From: Botrimarina mediterranea
GTDB lineage: Bacteria; Planctomycetota; Planctomycetia; Pirellulales; Lacipirellulaceae
Reading direction: 5' to 3'
Assembly (NCBI RefSeq): GCF_007753265.1
Contig: NZ_CP036349.1
Span: 620,001-684,000, forward strand
DNA length: 64,000 nt
Position numbers and translations under genes: made by a program. Of this stretch, positions 42,277-51,209 are shown piece after piece. The notes beneath the pieces are model-generated. The model had not been told where the DNA came from. It ran no database searches and was given only the letters and a program-made list of their open reading frames with translations. Each line of letters starts with the position of its first letter. Position 1 is the first letter of the stretch.

Positions 42277-43065
42277 ATGTCCGCCGCCTTGCACCTGTAC
42301 GAGTCGCCCCTCCCCGCCCCGCCGGCGCCGGGCGAGAAGCCCTCCGACGCCTTCCTGGCGGACCTCGCCGCCGAGAGCCAGCGACTCGAGTCGGCCACGC
42401 CCGACGAGATCCTCGCCTGGGCCCACGAGCGCTACGCGCCGGGCCTGGCGATGGGGACAGCGTTCGGCCCTGAGGGATGCCTCCTGCTGTCGCTGCTGCC
42501 GAAGCACGCGCCGACGACCTACGTCTTCAACCTCGACACCGGCTACCAGTTCCAGCAGACGCTCGACCTGAGGGACCGTATCGTCGAGAAGTACGGCCTC
42601 GAGATCGACATGCTCCAGCCGGAGCTGGCGGTCCCCGAGTACGAGGCGCTTCATGGGGGACCGCTCTATAAGACCGACCCCGACCGCTGCTGCCACGACC
42701 GCAAGATCAAGGTCCTGGAGCGCGCCGCCGTCGGACGCACCGCCTGGATGAGCGGCATCCGCCGCGACCAGTCGGCCGTCCGCGCCAAGCAGCCGATCGT
42801 CGCCTGGGACCGCAAGTTCCATCTGGTGAAGATCAGCCCCCTGGCGAACGCCACCAAGCAAGGCGTCTGGACGCGACTGCTCAAAGAGGGCGTCCCCTAC
42901 AACCCGCTGCACGACGAGGGCTACCCCAGCATCGGCTGCTGGCCCTGCACCCAAGCCGTCACTCCCGGCGCGAATGGCGCTGACGACGGCGACGAGCGCG
43001 CCGGCCGCTGGGCGGGCAAAGCCAAGACCGAGTGCGGGCTGCACACGGATGGAAGCGGAATCTGA
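42277..43065 (+). CDS. cysH: Phosphoadenylyl/adenylyl-sulfate reductase
   Basis: 262 residues. Assimilatory reduction of APS or PAPS to sulfite. Motifs: MGTAFGPEGC (P-loop-like), NLDTGYQF, DPDRCCHDRK (Cys138, Cys139), GCWPCTQ (Cys221, Cys224) and the catalytic C-terminal TECGLH. The two CC/CxxC pairs bind a 4Fe-4S cluster, which indicates an APS (adenylyl-sulfate) reductase of the bacterial type. The start is at MSAALHLYES. An Rrf2-type regulator gene follows after a repeat. Confidence 0.92.
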   Translation: MSAALHLYESPLPAPPAPGEKPSDAFLADLAAESQRLESATPDEILAWAHERYAPGLAMGTAFGPEGCLLLSLLPKHAPTTYVFNLDTGYQFQQTLDLRDRIVEKYGLEIDMLQPELAVPEYEALHGGPLYKTDPDRCCHDRKIKVLERAAVGRTAWMSGIRRDQSAVRAKQPIVAWDRKFHLVKISPLANATKQGVWTRLLKEGVPYNPLHDEGYPSIGCWPCTQAVTPGANGADDGDERAGRWAGKAKTECGLHTDGSGI

Positions 43066-43160
43066 TGAATGCGGAAAGGGGAAAGTGGAATGCGGAATGA
43101 CCTACCCCGCATCGCTGTCCTCTATTCATTCCGCATTCCCCTTTCCGCATTCCCCTTTTG
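43064..43160. repeat. GGAATGCGGAATGA inverted repeat between cysH and the Rrf2 gene
   Basis: Left arm 43066-43100 and right arm 43121-43159 are near complements made of GAATGCGGAAAGGGGAA units. It begins at the cysH stop and ends five bases before the regulator start, so it is probably in the shared transcript and could attenuate readthrough. Confidence 0.8.
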
Positions 43161-43164
43161 CACA

Positions 43165-43584
43165 ATGCTTTCCGCCAAAACCGAATACGCCTGTCTTGCT
43201 CTGGTGCGGCTCGCGGCTGAGCACGCTTCGGGACAGCCCGTGCAAGGGCGCAGGCTGGCGGCCGAGGAGGGGATCCCCGAGGGGTTCCTCGTTCAGATCT
43301 TGCAAGAGCTGAAGCGGTTGGGGCTGGTCGTGAGCACACGAGGGGCCTGCGGCGGGTACCGGCTGGCGCGCGACCCCGACGAGCTGTCGCTCGGCGAAGT
43401 GCTCGACCTTGTTGACGGTCCGCCCTCGGGAGCGGGCTGCGTAGCGAAGCCCTCGCCGCTCGGCGAGGCGGTCGCCGAAGCGTTGATAGAGTCGGCCTCC
43501 GCCGAACGCCAGCGCCTGCGTGGCGTGACGCTCGCCGATGTCGCCGCCCAGGCGACAGCGCCGGGTGGGATGTACTACATCTAG
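43165..43584 (+). CDS. Rrf2 family transcriptional regulator
   Basis: 139 residues. Winged helix-turn-helix (about 1-80): MLSAKTEYACLALVRLAAEH, EGIPEGFLVQILQELKRLGL and STRGACGGYRLARDPDELSL. IscR/NsrR-type three-Cys iron-sulfur clusters are not complete: only Cys in GACGG and GAGCVAK. So it is more like CymR, the cysteine-metabolism repressor of Firmicutes. Its place after cysH fits regulation of sulfate assimilation (inference). Start is set at 43165 because the upstream codons are repeat sequence. Confidence 0.85.
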   Translation: MLSAKTEYACLALVRLAAEHASGQPVQGRRLAAEEGIPEGFLVQILQELKRLGLVVSTRGACGGYRLARDPDELSLGEVLDLVDGPPSGAGCVAKPSPLGEAVAEALIESASAERQRLRGVTLADVAAQATAPGGMYYI

Positions 43585-43596
43585 CGCGAAGCGGTC

Positions 43597-43867
43597 TGTA
43601 GGAGGCGTCTCCGACGCCGATTACGCGCAGCATGCCGTCATCGCTTGAACCCGCAGAGGGTACGTAACCGGAACGCGTCAGCGCCCGGAGTTGCGCCACG
43701 TCTCGGTTGCTAAAACAATCAGCGGCGAGCCGGCGACGTGAGTCGTCTGAGTGAAGCGGGTATCCACTTCAACTCCGGGCGCTGACGCGCCGCGGCTCTT
43801 TGTCTTCCGCAGGCGCTGGCCGGTGCGGCGTGGTGCGGGTAATCGGGGTCGGGAGACCCCTCCTACA
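43597..43867. repeat. Repeat copy 4 split by two further nested repeats
   Basis: Left arm TGTAGGAGGCGTCTCCGACG starts at 43597 and the right arm GGTCGGGAGACCCCTCCTAC ends at 43867. Instead of a 30-base loop there are about 190 bases. Those include GGAACGCGTCAGCGCCCGGA (43670-43693) with its complement (43770-43791), and inside that a GCGAGCCGGCGACGTGAGTC unit (43731-43756). So three repeat families are nested in order. Confidence 0.8.
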
Positions 43868-43959
43868 GAAGCTGCTGTGAGCGCCGTTAACAAAAAAACG
43901 GCGGGCTCCGTTGCCGGAGCCCGCCGTCGATCGAACTTTCTCGTCGCTGTTCGCGTGAC

Positions 43960-46266
43960 TCAGACCTCGGTCATCTCGAGCTTCTTCTGAGCGCTCTTCG
44001 GCGTCACCTGTTGCAGGTGGGTGACGCGGCGGTCGGCCTTGCTCGACACGCCGTTGACCACGGCGCCGACCATCCGCACGCCGACGCTGCGGAGCAGTTC
44101 GACCGATTGGTGGATCTTCGTGACGCACGAACGGTCGCGGAGCACCGAGAGGATCGCCCCGTCGCAATGCTGGCCGAAGAGCAGTGAGTCCGAGAGGCCG
44201 AGGACCGGCGCCCCGTCGATGATGATGAAGTCGTAGTCGCTACGGAGCTTGTCGAAGATCGGCTGGACTTGGTCGGTGGCCAGGGCGCGGATCGCGTCGC
44301 TGTCACAGTAGCCCGCCGTCATCAGCCACAGGCCCTCGGCCTGGGTCGGACGGACAACGTCCGAGACTTCGGCTTCGGCGCGGAGCACCTCGCACAAGCC
44401 GTCTTCGAGCGGCGAGTTGAACAGCGTGTGCAAGGCCGGGCGCCGCAGGTCGCCGTCAATCAACAGGGTGCGGCGTCCGGCGCGGGCCAGGCTCGCGGCG
44501 AGCTGGCTGGCGACGGTCGTGCGGCCTTCGGTCGTTTCGGGGCTCGTGACCAGCACCAGCTGACGCTTCTTCGACGTCGACTCGTGCATCAGCGCGGTGC
44601 GGACGCTGTCGATCGACTCGCTAAGCTGAGCCAGGATCGGGCTGCCCGCACTCAGGGACCGCTTGCCGGTGAGGCCCGGAAGCGTGCCGATGACGCGGAT
44701 GCCGAGACCCTCATCGACCTGTTCGGGTCCATTGAGACGGCGGCTGCTGAACTCCATGTAACCGATGCCGAGGCAAGTGAGGCCGAGCACCGTCAAGCCG
44801 CCGAGGCCCGAGATGGCGTAACGCATCATCCGGTTGCGGTTCTCAAACGTCTCGGCGGTTGCCGACGCGTCCCCCTTTTGGCCGATCGCCTGGACGCGAT
44901 TGGGCGCCTGGGTCTCGACCTGTAGGTTTTGGATCTTCGTGGCGATGCTCTCCTCGACGGCTTGCAGCTGATCGATTTCCGCCAAGCGGAGCATTAGGTC
45001 GGTGTTGCTCTCGGCCTTGCGGAGGAGCTCCTGCTTAATCTCTTCGCCTCGCTTGTTGAGTTCGGCGAGTTCGGCTTGGCCGAACTGTCGCTTGATCTGG
45101 TACTCGGTAAGGGCGGCCTTGATGTAGGGGTTGGGTTCGTTGGACTGCTGACCGGACAGTTGAGCTTGAAGCTGCTGCTTCATCTGTGCGATCTCTTGCT
45201 GAGCTTGTTGGTACTGCTGCTCAAGCATGCGGATCTGGGCCGAAGTGCCCCGCTTGACGGTCGAGCGGAGGCTGCGGATCTGCATCTGGTAGTACATCGC
45301 CTCTTGCTGCATCTGGGCGACCATCGGGTCGCTCTTGACCATCTCGTCGACGACTTGCTCCATGTACTGCGGGTCGTTGATCTGAGCCTCGAGGATGCGG
45401 TAGTTGGTGGTCGCTTCGGTTAGCTCACCCCGGAGCTTCGCTTCACGGTTCTGGATCTCACGGACCTCGGCGAGCAGAAGCTCGGTCTCTGGGTCGAACG
45501 AGCCCTTGTAGATCTCGCTGGTGCCGCTGTCCTTGGCGAGCTGCTTGTAGGTCTCTAACTTGTCACGGACCTTTCCGCTGAGGTCTCGTAGGCTCCCCTT
45601 GAGGATCTGTAGCGGCAGCGTCCGTTCGCCTTGCTCACGGAAGATCACCTCGTCGTAGTACGCCTTGCTGACCGCCTCGACGACCTTCTTGAGGTCCTCC
45701 TTCGGGTGCGGACCCGCCAGGGTGATTTCCATAATCTCACCGCGCGACGGGAAGGCGACCTCTAGATGATTGCGGAGCCACTCAACTTGGTCGTCGGCGT
45801 CGTTGAACATCTCAAGCCGCGAGATCTCGGCTTGGTTCGCCGTAAGGGCCGACATCAGCACCAACGGACTCTTGATGTAGGCCAGCTGCGTGTTCTTGAA
45901 GATCTCGTAGTCGTCCTTGTAGACGTTCTGGCCTCGCTCCATCAGCGTTAGCGGGCTGCTAGAAACCTTGTACTGGGCGGTCGCCGAGTTCGTCTCGGGG
46001 AAGAGCCAGTAGAGGAGACCGGCGACGGTCGAGGCCAATAGGAGGCTCATCGACGTAGCGAGCAGCCAGCGGCGACGCAGGGCGTGGAACAGACCGCTGC
46101 GGTCCATGCCTCCCTTGAGGACGTCCTGGCCCTGGGCGCCGACCGGCTGGCCGAAGCCAGGGCCGTGCATGCCGGGCGCGGTGAGGTGCGTGGCGGCCGG
46201 GCCGGTCGCCACGAGGGAGGCGCCAGGCTGGGGCGAAGCGACGTTGCCGTTTTCGTTCTGACTCAT
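43960..46266 (-). CDS. Wzc-like chain-length protein fused to a BY-kinase-type ATPase
   Basis: 768 residues. Transmembrane helix 1 at about 67-90 and helix 2 at about 483-506 flank a periplasmic Wzz-type region and a Gln-rich coiled coil (315-450). The cytoplasmic part is BY-kinase-like: Walker A' LLIDGDLRRP (601-610) and Walker B IIIDGAP (681-687). The P-loop reads SPETTEGRTT (575-584), with Arg582 where the Lys of GKS/T is expected, and the C-terminus has no Tyr cluster. Kinase activity is therefore doubtful. It would control polymer length or export with the Wza-like protein. Confidence 0.88.
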   Translation of the reverse strand: MSQNENGNVASPQPGASLVATGPAATHLTAPGMHGPGFGQPVGAQGQDVLKGGMDRSGLFHALRRRWLLATSMSLLLASTVAGLLYWLFPETNSATAQYKVSSSPLTLMERGQNVYKDDYEIFKNTQLAYIKSPLVLMSALTANQAEISRLEMFNDADDQVEWLRNHLEVAFPSRGEIMEITLAGPHPKEDLKKVVEAVSKAYYDEVIFREQGERTLPLQILKGSLRDLSGKVRDKLETYKQLAKDSGTSEIYKGSFDPETELLLAEVREIQNREAKLRGELTEATTNYRILEAQINDPQYMEQVVDEMVKSDPMVAQMQQEAMYYQMQIRSLRSTVKRGTSAQIRMLEQQYQQAQQEIAQMKQQLQAQLSGQQSNEPNPYIKAALTEYQIKRQFGQAELAELNKRGEEIKQELLRKAESNTDLMLRLAEIDQLQAVEESIATKIQNLQVETQAPNRVQAIGQKGDASATAETFENRNRMMRYAISGLGGLTVLGLTCLGIGYMEFSSRRLNGPEQVDEGLGIRVIGTLPGLTGKRSLSAGSPILAQLSESIDSVRTALMHESTSKKRQLVLVTSPETTEGRTTVASQLAASLARAGRRTLLIDGDLRRPALHTLFNSPLEDGLCEVLRAEAEVSDVVRPTQAEGLWLMTAGYCDSDAIRALATDQVQPIFDKLRSDYDFIIIDGAPVLGLSDSLLFGQHCDGAILSVLRDRSCVTKIHQSVELLRSVGVRMVGAVVNGVSSKADRRVTHLQQVTPKSAQKKLEMTEV

Positions 46267-46595
46267 CGAGCGGAGTTCTCCAGTTCGGGCGGCTCGCTAG
46301 CCGGCGATGCCGGTCGGACGAGGTGCGCGAGGGACGAGTGGCGTTAGCGGGCGGAGGAGGCGGTCGGCGAGTCGGTCCGTGGGGCCGAGCTATGCCGGTG
46401 GTTGTCCCCCAGTGAAGCAATCCCAGGGCCAATCCCGGTCCCTAGCGGCGACGAAGCTGTAAGTCGTTGATTGATGGACTCTTACAGCTTTCGTCAGGTC
46501 TCGGGCTTCGTGCCCGAGTGTTGCAAAGCCGCGTCACTGCGTAGGAGGATGTGGCTTCCGGGCCACACCGCCGTCGGCGAAGCGAGCGGGGAAAG
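46267..46595. other. Gap between exosortase and the Wzc-like gene
   Basis: About 330 bases on the same strand. Contains AAGCTGTAAG at 46451 and CTTACAGCTT at 46478, a ten-base inverted repeat around a loop of about 17. It may terminate exosortase transcription before a separate promoter for the Wzc-like gene. Confidence 0.45.
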
Positions 46596-47798
46596 TCAGC
46601 GGGCGGAAGTCGGCACGCCGACGCCAAAGGCGCTAGCGGCGCCGTGACCCGAATCGATGCTCTCATCCTCAACGCTCAGCAGTGACAGCAGCTTCAGCTC
46701 GATGTACATCAGCCCCATCGCCAATGGCATCATCGCCAAGCCGGCGTAGTCATGGATCACGGTGTGGATTGCCTCGCCCTCGGGGAAGACCCGGAATAGC
46801 AACGCAATTGTGACGATCCGGGCGACGTTGACGATTAGCGCGATTGGGATGGCGCTGAGCAACACGATCAGCTTGTCCCACCAAGGCCGCTTGATCAGCA
46901 GCGCGCAGGCGACGGCGAAGCCACCGAAGATCGTGACCATCCGCAGGCCGCTGCAAGCCTCGGCGACTGCCAGCGGCAACCCATCGACCGAGATCACGCT
47001 GCCTTCGCGGACCACGGGTTGGCTGAGGATCGTGAGGACGACCTCGCTGGCGATCGCGGCTAGCTTCTGCAAGCCCAGCAGCAGCGTGTGCTCGATAACG
47101 CTGGGGAGCGGGTACATGAAAATCAGAAAGCCGATCGCCGCGCCGGTCCAACGGAGCAGGGACCAACCGCCGATCATCATAAACCCGCCAAACAGCGCCA
47201 GCAGGAACGAGAGCCGATTCACCGGCTCCATGTACAGGTTGGCGCCGAGGAAGATCCGCAGCGCGTAGGCGATCAGCAGCACCGCCAAACCGATCCAGCG
47301 TTCGCCCGCAGCGACGCGATCGAAGGGCTGGCCGATCAGCACGTAGGCGAGCCCTGCCATACAGACAATCGCGATGCCGACGCCCTGCATCAGCGGATTG
47401 CCCAACGCAAGTCCGCCTGCGGTCGTCGCGGCTCCGACGCCGGCGGCGACCTGCCCGAACAGCGAAGCGGGCATCAGGCCCAGGAAGGTCTCTTCTGCTA
47501 CCCCTTCGGGCGGGTCTTGCGCCACGGGGTTCGGACGCATCGTCCACATCAGGTAGAGGGCGATCAGTGGCACGATCCAGCCGTGCGAGTACTGGTCCGA
47601 CTGCCAGAAGGCAGACGTGTTCTCCAGCATGTTCCAGTACGAATAGGTCAGCAGCGCCGTGAGCCCGAGCAGACCCAGATAGGAGTGCTTCTGGTACGAG
47701 TCGGACCACGAGAACCGCTCCGCGCTAGGGGCGGCGCCGCCGGCGAAGGGAGAGACGGGGCTGACGAATTCGTGGGCCATAGCTTTCGGTGGGGGCAC
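46596..47798 (-). CDS. Exosortase (XrtU-like)
   Basis: 400 residues; Met at 47780 is an alternative start. Polytopic membrane transpeptidase with eight or more helices. The catalytic triad is present: AEACSGLRM with Cys282, NVARI with Arg327 and HTVIHDYAGLA with His349. The N-terminal QYSHGWIVPLIALYLMW is also a signature. It cleaves PEP-CTERM-type sorting tails and attaches proteins to the envelope. The EpsI partner is a separate gene at 50478; a candidate substrate is at 58940. Calling it XrtU is inference from the planctomycete setting. Confidence 0.92.
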   Translation of the reverse strand: MPPPKAMAHEFVSPVSPFAGGAAPSAERFSWSDSYQKHSYLGLLGLTALLTYSYWNMLENTSAFWQSDQYSHGWIVPLIALYLMWTMRPNPVAQDPPEGVAEETFLGLMPASLFGQVAAGVGAATTAGGLALGNPLMQGVGIAIVCMAGLAYVLIGQPFDRVAAGERWIGLAVLLIAYALRIFLGANLYMEPVNRLSFLLALFGGFMMIGGWSLLRWTGAAIGFLIFMYPLPSVIEHTLLLGLQKLAAIASEVVLTILSQPVVREGSVISVDGLPLAVAEACSGLRMVTIFGGFAVACALLIKRPWWDKLIVLLSAIPIALIVNVARIVTIALLFRVFPEGEAIHTVIHDYAGLAMMPLAMGLMYIELKLLSLLSVEDESIDSGHGAASAFGVGVPTSAR

Positions 47799-48190
47799 TC
47801 GTTTTGCGCCTCGCGCCCCGCGGTGCTAGCTGGGCGACGGTGCATCTTTGGACGGCGCCGGCAGGAAACAAGTTCCGGCGGCAGGCAGAAAAAATAGCGG
47901 GCGGCGCCGGACACGGATTCCGGCATACCCCCTCTCTCCGGTCGAGCCTAGGCGTCGGCTCGAAAGCTGTCAAACAAGGGGCGAACCTCCAACCCGCGCG
48001 AGCGGCGCCACCGGCGCCAGCGGATGGCGACCCCTCTAGTTGGGGCGAATTTAACGGCTGGGGCAAAGTTCGGGACCGACCTGTCCGATCATTACGACTG
48101 TGCCGCCATTAACGGTTGCGCCGGTCGAGCAGACGCTCCGCCGGCAAGGCGGATGCCAGTACCGCTGCGCCCTTTGAAGAGGCGAAATAA
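47799..48190. other. Divergent intergenic region of the polysaccharide-export locus
   Basis: About 390 bases between the exosortase and the Wza-like gene, which are transcribed apart. It should carry both promoters. AT-rich patches are at 47880-47895 and 48045-48120. No repeat or conserved promoter was clear to me. Confidence 0.45.
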
Positions 48191-49270
48191 GTGATGATCG
48201 GCGATATCTCTTCGACGAACCGCCCCCGGACCGCCGCCAGGCTGCTCCTGCTATTGAGCGGCGTAGTCACGGCCGCCAGCAGCGGTTGCACCGCCTTCAT
48301 GGAGCCGCGCGAGCCCTATCCAATCTCGCCGCCGGAGGTCGCTCCGACATCGCCCGTTCCCCGTGAACTGGAAATGATGTCGCTGCCGCGCTACACCATC
48401 GAGCCGCCGGACATCCTGATGTTGCAGGCGGTCAAGGTCGTGCCGAAACCGCCGTATGTCGTCGAGCCCTTCGACGGCCTGTTGATCCGCGCCGCCGGCG
48501 CCCTGCCCGACCAGCCCATCGCCGACGCCTTCTTCGTCGACCCCGAGGGCATGATCGACCTGGGCCCGTCGTACGGCAAGGTGAAGGTCGTCGGCCTCAC
48601 GATCGACGGCGCCAAGGACGCAATCCGCAAGCAGCTCTCCACCATCCTCGAAGAGCCCGAGGTGAGCGTCTCGCTCGCCGTTTCTTCGGGTTCGCAACAG
48701 ATTGTCGGCGAGCACCTGGTGGGCCCGGACGGCTACGTGAACCTCGGCACTTACGGCTCGGTTTACGTCACCGGCCTGACGCTCGAGGAAGCAAAGGTCG
48801 CCATCGAGAAGCAGTTGTCGCTCAAACTCGAAGACCCCGAGGTGATCGTCGACATGTTCTCGTACAACAGCAAGAAGTACTACATCATCACTCAAGGTGG
48901 CGGCTTCGGCGACAACGTCGTTCCGGTCCCCATCACCGGCAACGAGACCATCCTCGACGCGATCGCGACGCTGGGCGGTATTAGCCAGGTCTCTTCGACG
49001 AAGATCTGGATCGCCCGCCCCGCCCGCAACGGCCAAAGCTGCGAGCAGATCCTCCCCGTCAACTGGAAGGACATCTCGAGCGGCGCCCTGACCGCGACCA
49101 ACTACCAGATCCTCCCGGGCGACCGCGTCTTTATCGCCGAGGATTCGCTGATCCGTCTCGACGCGGTGGTGTCGAAGCTGACGAGGCCGTTCGAGCGGGT
49201 GTTCGGCTTCGCCTCGCTGGGCGTGGCGACGGTCGATCGAACCGTCAACTTCACGCAGATATCGAACTAA
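48191..49270 (+). CDS. Polysaccharide export lipoprotein (Wza-like)
   Basis: 359 residues. Lipoprotein signal with lipobox AASSGC (Cys32). Residues 65-180 form the polysaccharide-export domain (YTIEPPDILMLQ, DPEGMIDLGPSYGKVKVVGL). A second such repeat or SLBB unit follows (GPDGYVNLGTYGSVYVTGLT). The C-terminal part ends with LTRPFERVFGFASL. It would form the outer-membrane pore that works with the Wzc-like protein. AAGAGG lies upstream of the ATG-ATG start. Confidence 0.9.
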   Translation: MMIGDISSTNRPRTAARLLLLLSGVVTAASSGCTAFMEPREPYPISPPEVAPTSPVPRELEMMSLPRYTIEPPDILMLQAVKVVPKPPYVVEPFDGLLIRAAGALPDQPIADAFFVDPEGMIDLGPSYGKVKVVGLTIDGAKDAIRKQLSTILEEPEVSVSLAVSSGSQQIVGEHLVGPDGYVNLGTYGSVYVTGLTLEEAKVAIEKQLSLKLEDPEVIVDMFSYNSKKYYIITQGGGFGDNVVPVPITGNETILDAIATLGGISQVSSTKIWIARPARNGQSCEQILPVNWKDISSGALTATNYQILPGDRVFIAEDSLIRLDAVVSKLTRPFERVFGFASLGVATVDRTVNFTQISN

Positions 49271-49392
49271 TGCGGTTCTCGAGTCGGAAACGGCCGGGGC
49301 CACAGCGGGTTGTTTAGCGGAAGGAATCCATTCCACCGCCCCACGACGGGGCGCGCCGACCCTCGTGGTCGGGTGATATGAGGGAGAGACCC

Positions 49393-50265
49393 ATGATGAA
49401 AGTTCGAGCTGTCGAGTCTCTGGCGCTAGTGGTCGGCATGGTTGCCGCCGAGGCGATGGGCTCGGGGGTGGGCGTCTCGTACTACCAGCCCAGCACTCCC
49501 GTGCCAGCCGGCCCTGTTGCGAGTGGCCCGACGGGCGCGCCGATCGCCGGGTGCAGCACGTGCAAACGGCTTGGCTTCGCCTGTGTGGATCACGCCACTC
49601 CGCCGCCGTGTTCGCCCGAGGGCGGTTGCAGCCCGGCGGGCCCTTACGGCTTTGCCCAGCCGCATTGGCGTCGCTGGCCGGGCACCGACGATGGCGGCCC
49701 GACGCCCCCCGAGGCGACCACCGAGGGCAGCCTCATTCCGCCCTACGAGCCGCCGTCGCCCGAGGACGAGGACAAGCAGGCCCCCCCCTCGCTGGATGAC
49801 ACCACGTCCGCCGACGTCGAATCCAACACGGAGAGGGACGCCACCGGTTCCGAGATGGGCCGACCCGAGATGAACCGCCCAGAGATGAACCGTCCGGGCA
49901 TGGACATCACCCTGCCGCCGCTGCCGCGGCCGAGCTTGCCGACGCCCGGCGCGGGCGGGGAAGCCGCTCCGGCCAATGAAGGCGCCCCGCCGTCCCTGCC
50001 GTTCGGGTACGCCCCACCGGCGGGCGGAACGGACGCCTTCGGGCCGCCTGCCCCGGCGTTTGAAAAGACGGTCCCGGCGTCGCTGCCCAAGTCCGCAGCG
50101 GGCAAGCGGGACCTGCCGCCGCCGCTGCCGGTCGGGTTCACGCAGAACGGCGTCGCCCCGGCGCCCCGGCGTCTGCCGACGACCTTCGGCCGCCCGGCCG
50201 CCGAGACGCCGCTGTTCGACGCGGCCATCCAGCCTGCGTCGGCGAACCTGCCGATCACCCGCTGA
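49393..50265 (+). CDS. Secreted proline-rich hypothetical protein
   Basis: 290 residues. GGGAGAG precedes the start. Signal peptide to about 23 (VVGMVAAEAMGSG). Short Cys motif CSTCKRLGFACVDH and a PHWRRWPGTDDGG box, which is common in planctomycete exported proteins. The rest is Pro/Ala-rich and disordered, with a tandem RPEMNRPEMNRPGM unit at about 155-168. It lies between wza-like and epsI-like genes in the same direction and is probably part of the locus. Function unknown. Confidence 0.7.
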   Translation: MMKVRAVESLALVVGMVAAEAMGSGVGVSYYQPSTPVPAGPVASGPTGAPIAGCSTCKRLGFACVDHATPPPCSPEGGCSPAGPYGFAQPHWRRWPGTDDGGPTPPEATTEGSLIPPYEPPSPEDEDKQAPPSLDDTTSADVESNTERDATGSEMGRPEMNRPEMNRPGMDITLPPLPRPSLPTPGAGGEAAPANEGAPPSLPFGYAPPAGGTDAFGPPAPAFEKTVPASLPKSAAGKRDLPPPLPVGFTQNGVAPAPRRLPTTFGRPAAETPLFDAAIQPASANLPITR

Positions 50266-50477
50266 GCCGTTGAGCTGAGCCGTTGAATCGGCATGACGGA
50301 ACTAACCGCACGGGCCGGGCGTCGAAAGACGCGCCGGCCCGTTCGCTTGACGGACCGGCAAGCACGGCCTAGCGTTCCCGAAGGCCGAAAGCCGTCGCGA
50401 CGATGAACCATTAGCCGCGGGGCCTTAGCCCCCCGGTTCCTAGCCTCGCCTACCCTGCTCACTCCCCCGAGCGCACG

Positions 50478-51209
50478 ATGACGCGCGTTATCCCGATTGT
50501 GATCGCGATCCTGGCGATCGTCTCCCTGACCGTCGTCGAGGGCGTCATGTCCGAGCGATGGGCCGACAGCCGCCACTGCGGCTACTGCGCGTCGCTGCTC
50601 GACAACGTGCCGACGAAGATCGGCCAGTGGGAATCAACCGACAACAAGGTGACCGAGGTCGAGCGCAAGGGCGCCGGCGCGCGCGGTTACGTCTCGCGCA
50701 CCTACCACAGCAACGCCAAGGGCAAGGACGTCGGCGTGTGGTTCATCGTCGGCCACGCCCGCGACACGTTCCGTCACACGCCCGACATCTGCTACGGCAG
50801 CAACGGCTTCGAGATGCAGAGCGACCAGACCCGTTACGAGCTGCCGCTCGAGGACGGCAAGCAGGCGAGTTTCTTCACGGCTACCTTCGCCAAGCCGGAC
50901 GCGATGAGCAGCGGCATGAAGCAGCGTGTCTTCTGGACGTGGTTCAAGCCCGACGCAAACTCCGGTGAGCCCGTCGTCTGGCGGGTCCCCGACGGGATGA
51001 CGGCCAGCGCTCTCCGTTACGAGTTCGCCGCCGCCCCGGCGCTCTACAAGCTGTACTTCACCGTCAGTGGCGCCGACGCCGAGGCCGCCGGTGACGAGAG
51101 CGTGGCGATGGAGTTCGCCCGTGAGTTCTTGGCGTCCGTCGAACCCGTGATCGCCCCCGCCAACGGCAAGATCCCCGACGGCTTCACGCCGAAAGAAGAG
51201 AACCTCTGA
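50478..51209 (+). CDS. Exosortase-associated EpsI family protein
   Basis: 243 residues. N-terminal signal anchor (VIPIVIAILAIVSLTVVEG). The EpsI signature HTPDICYGSNGFE follows VGHARDTFRH, with His100 and Cys105. In other bacteria EpsI is either fused to or placed beside the exosortase and is needed for polysaccharide or protein export. Here it is the last gene of the plus-strand half of the locus, about 2.7 kb from the exosortase start. Confidence 0.9.
   Translation: MTRVIPIVIAILAIVSLTVVEGVMSERWADSRHCGYCASLLDNVPTKIGQWESTDNKVTEVERKGAGARGYVSRTYHSNAKGKDVGVWFIVGHARDTFRHTPDICYGSNGFEMQSDQTRYELPLEDGKQASFFTATFAKPDAMSSGMKQRVFWTWFKPDANSGEPVVWRVPDGMTASALRYEFAAAPALYKLYFTVSGADAEAAGDESVAMEFAREFLASVEPVIAPANGKIPDGFTPKEENL

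Noticed and set aside
43069-43164. N-terminal extension of the Rrf2 regulator
   Set aside because: Encoded by the inverted repeat after cysH; the family starts at MLSAKTEYA.
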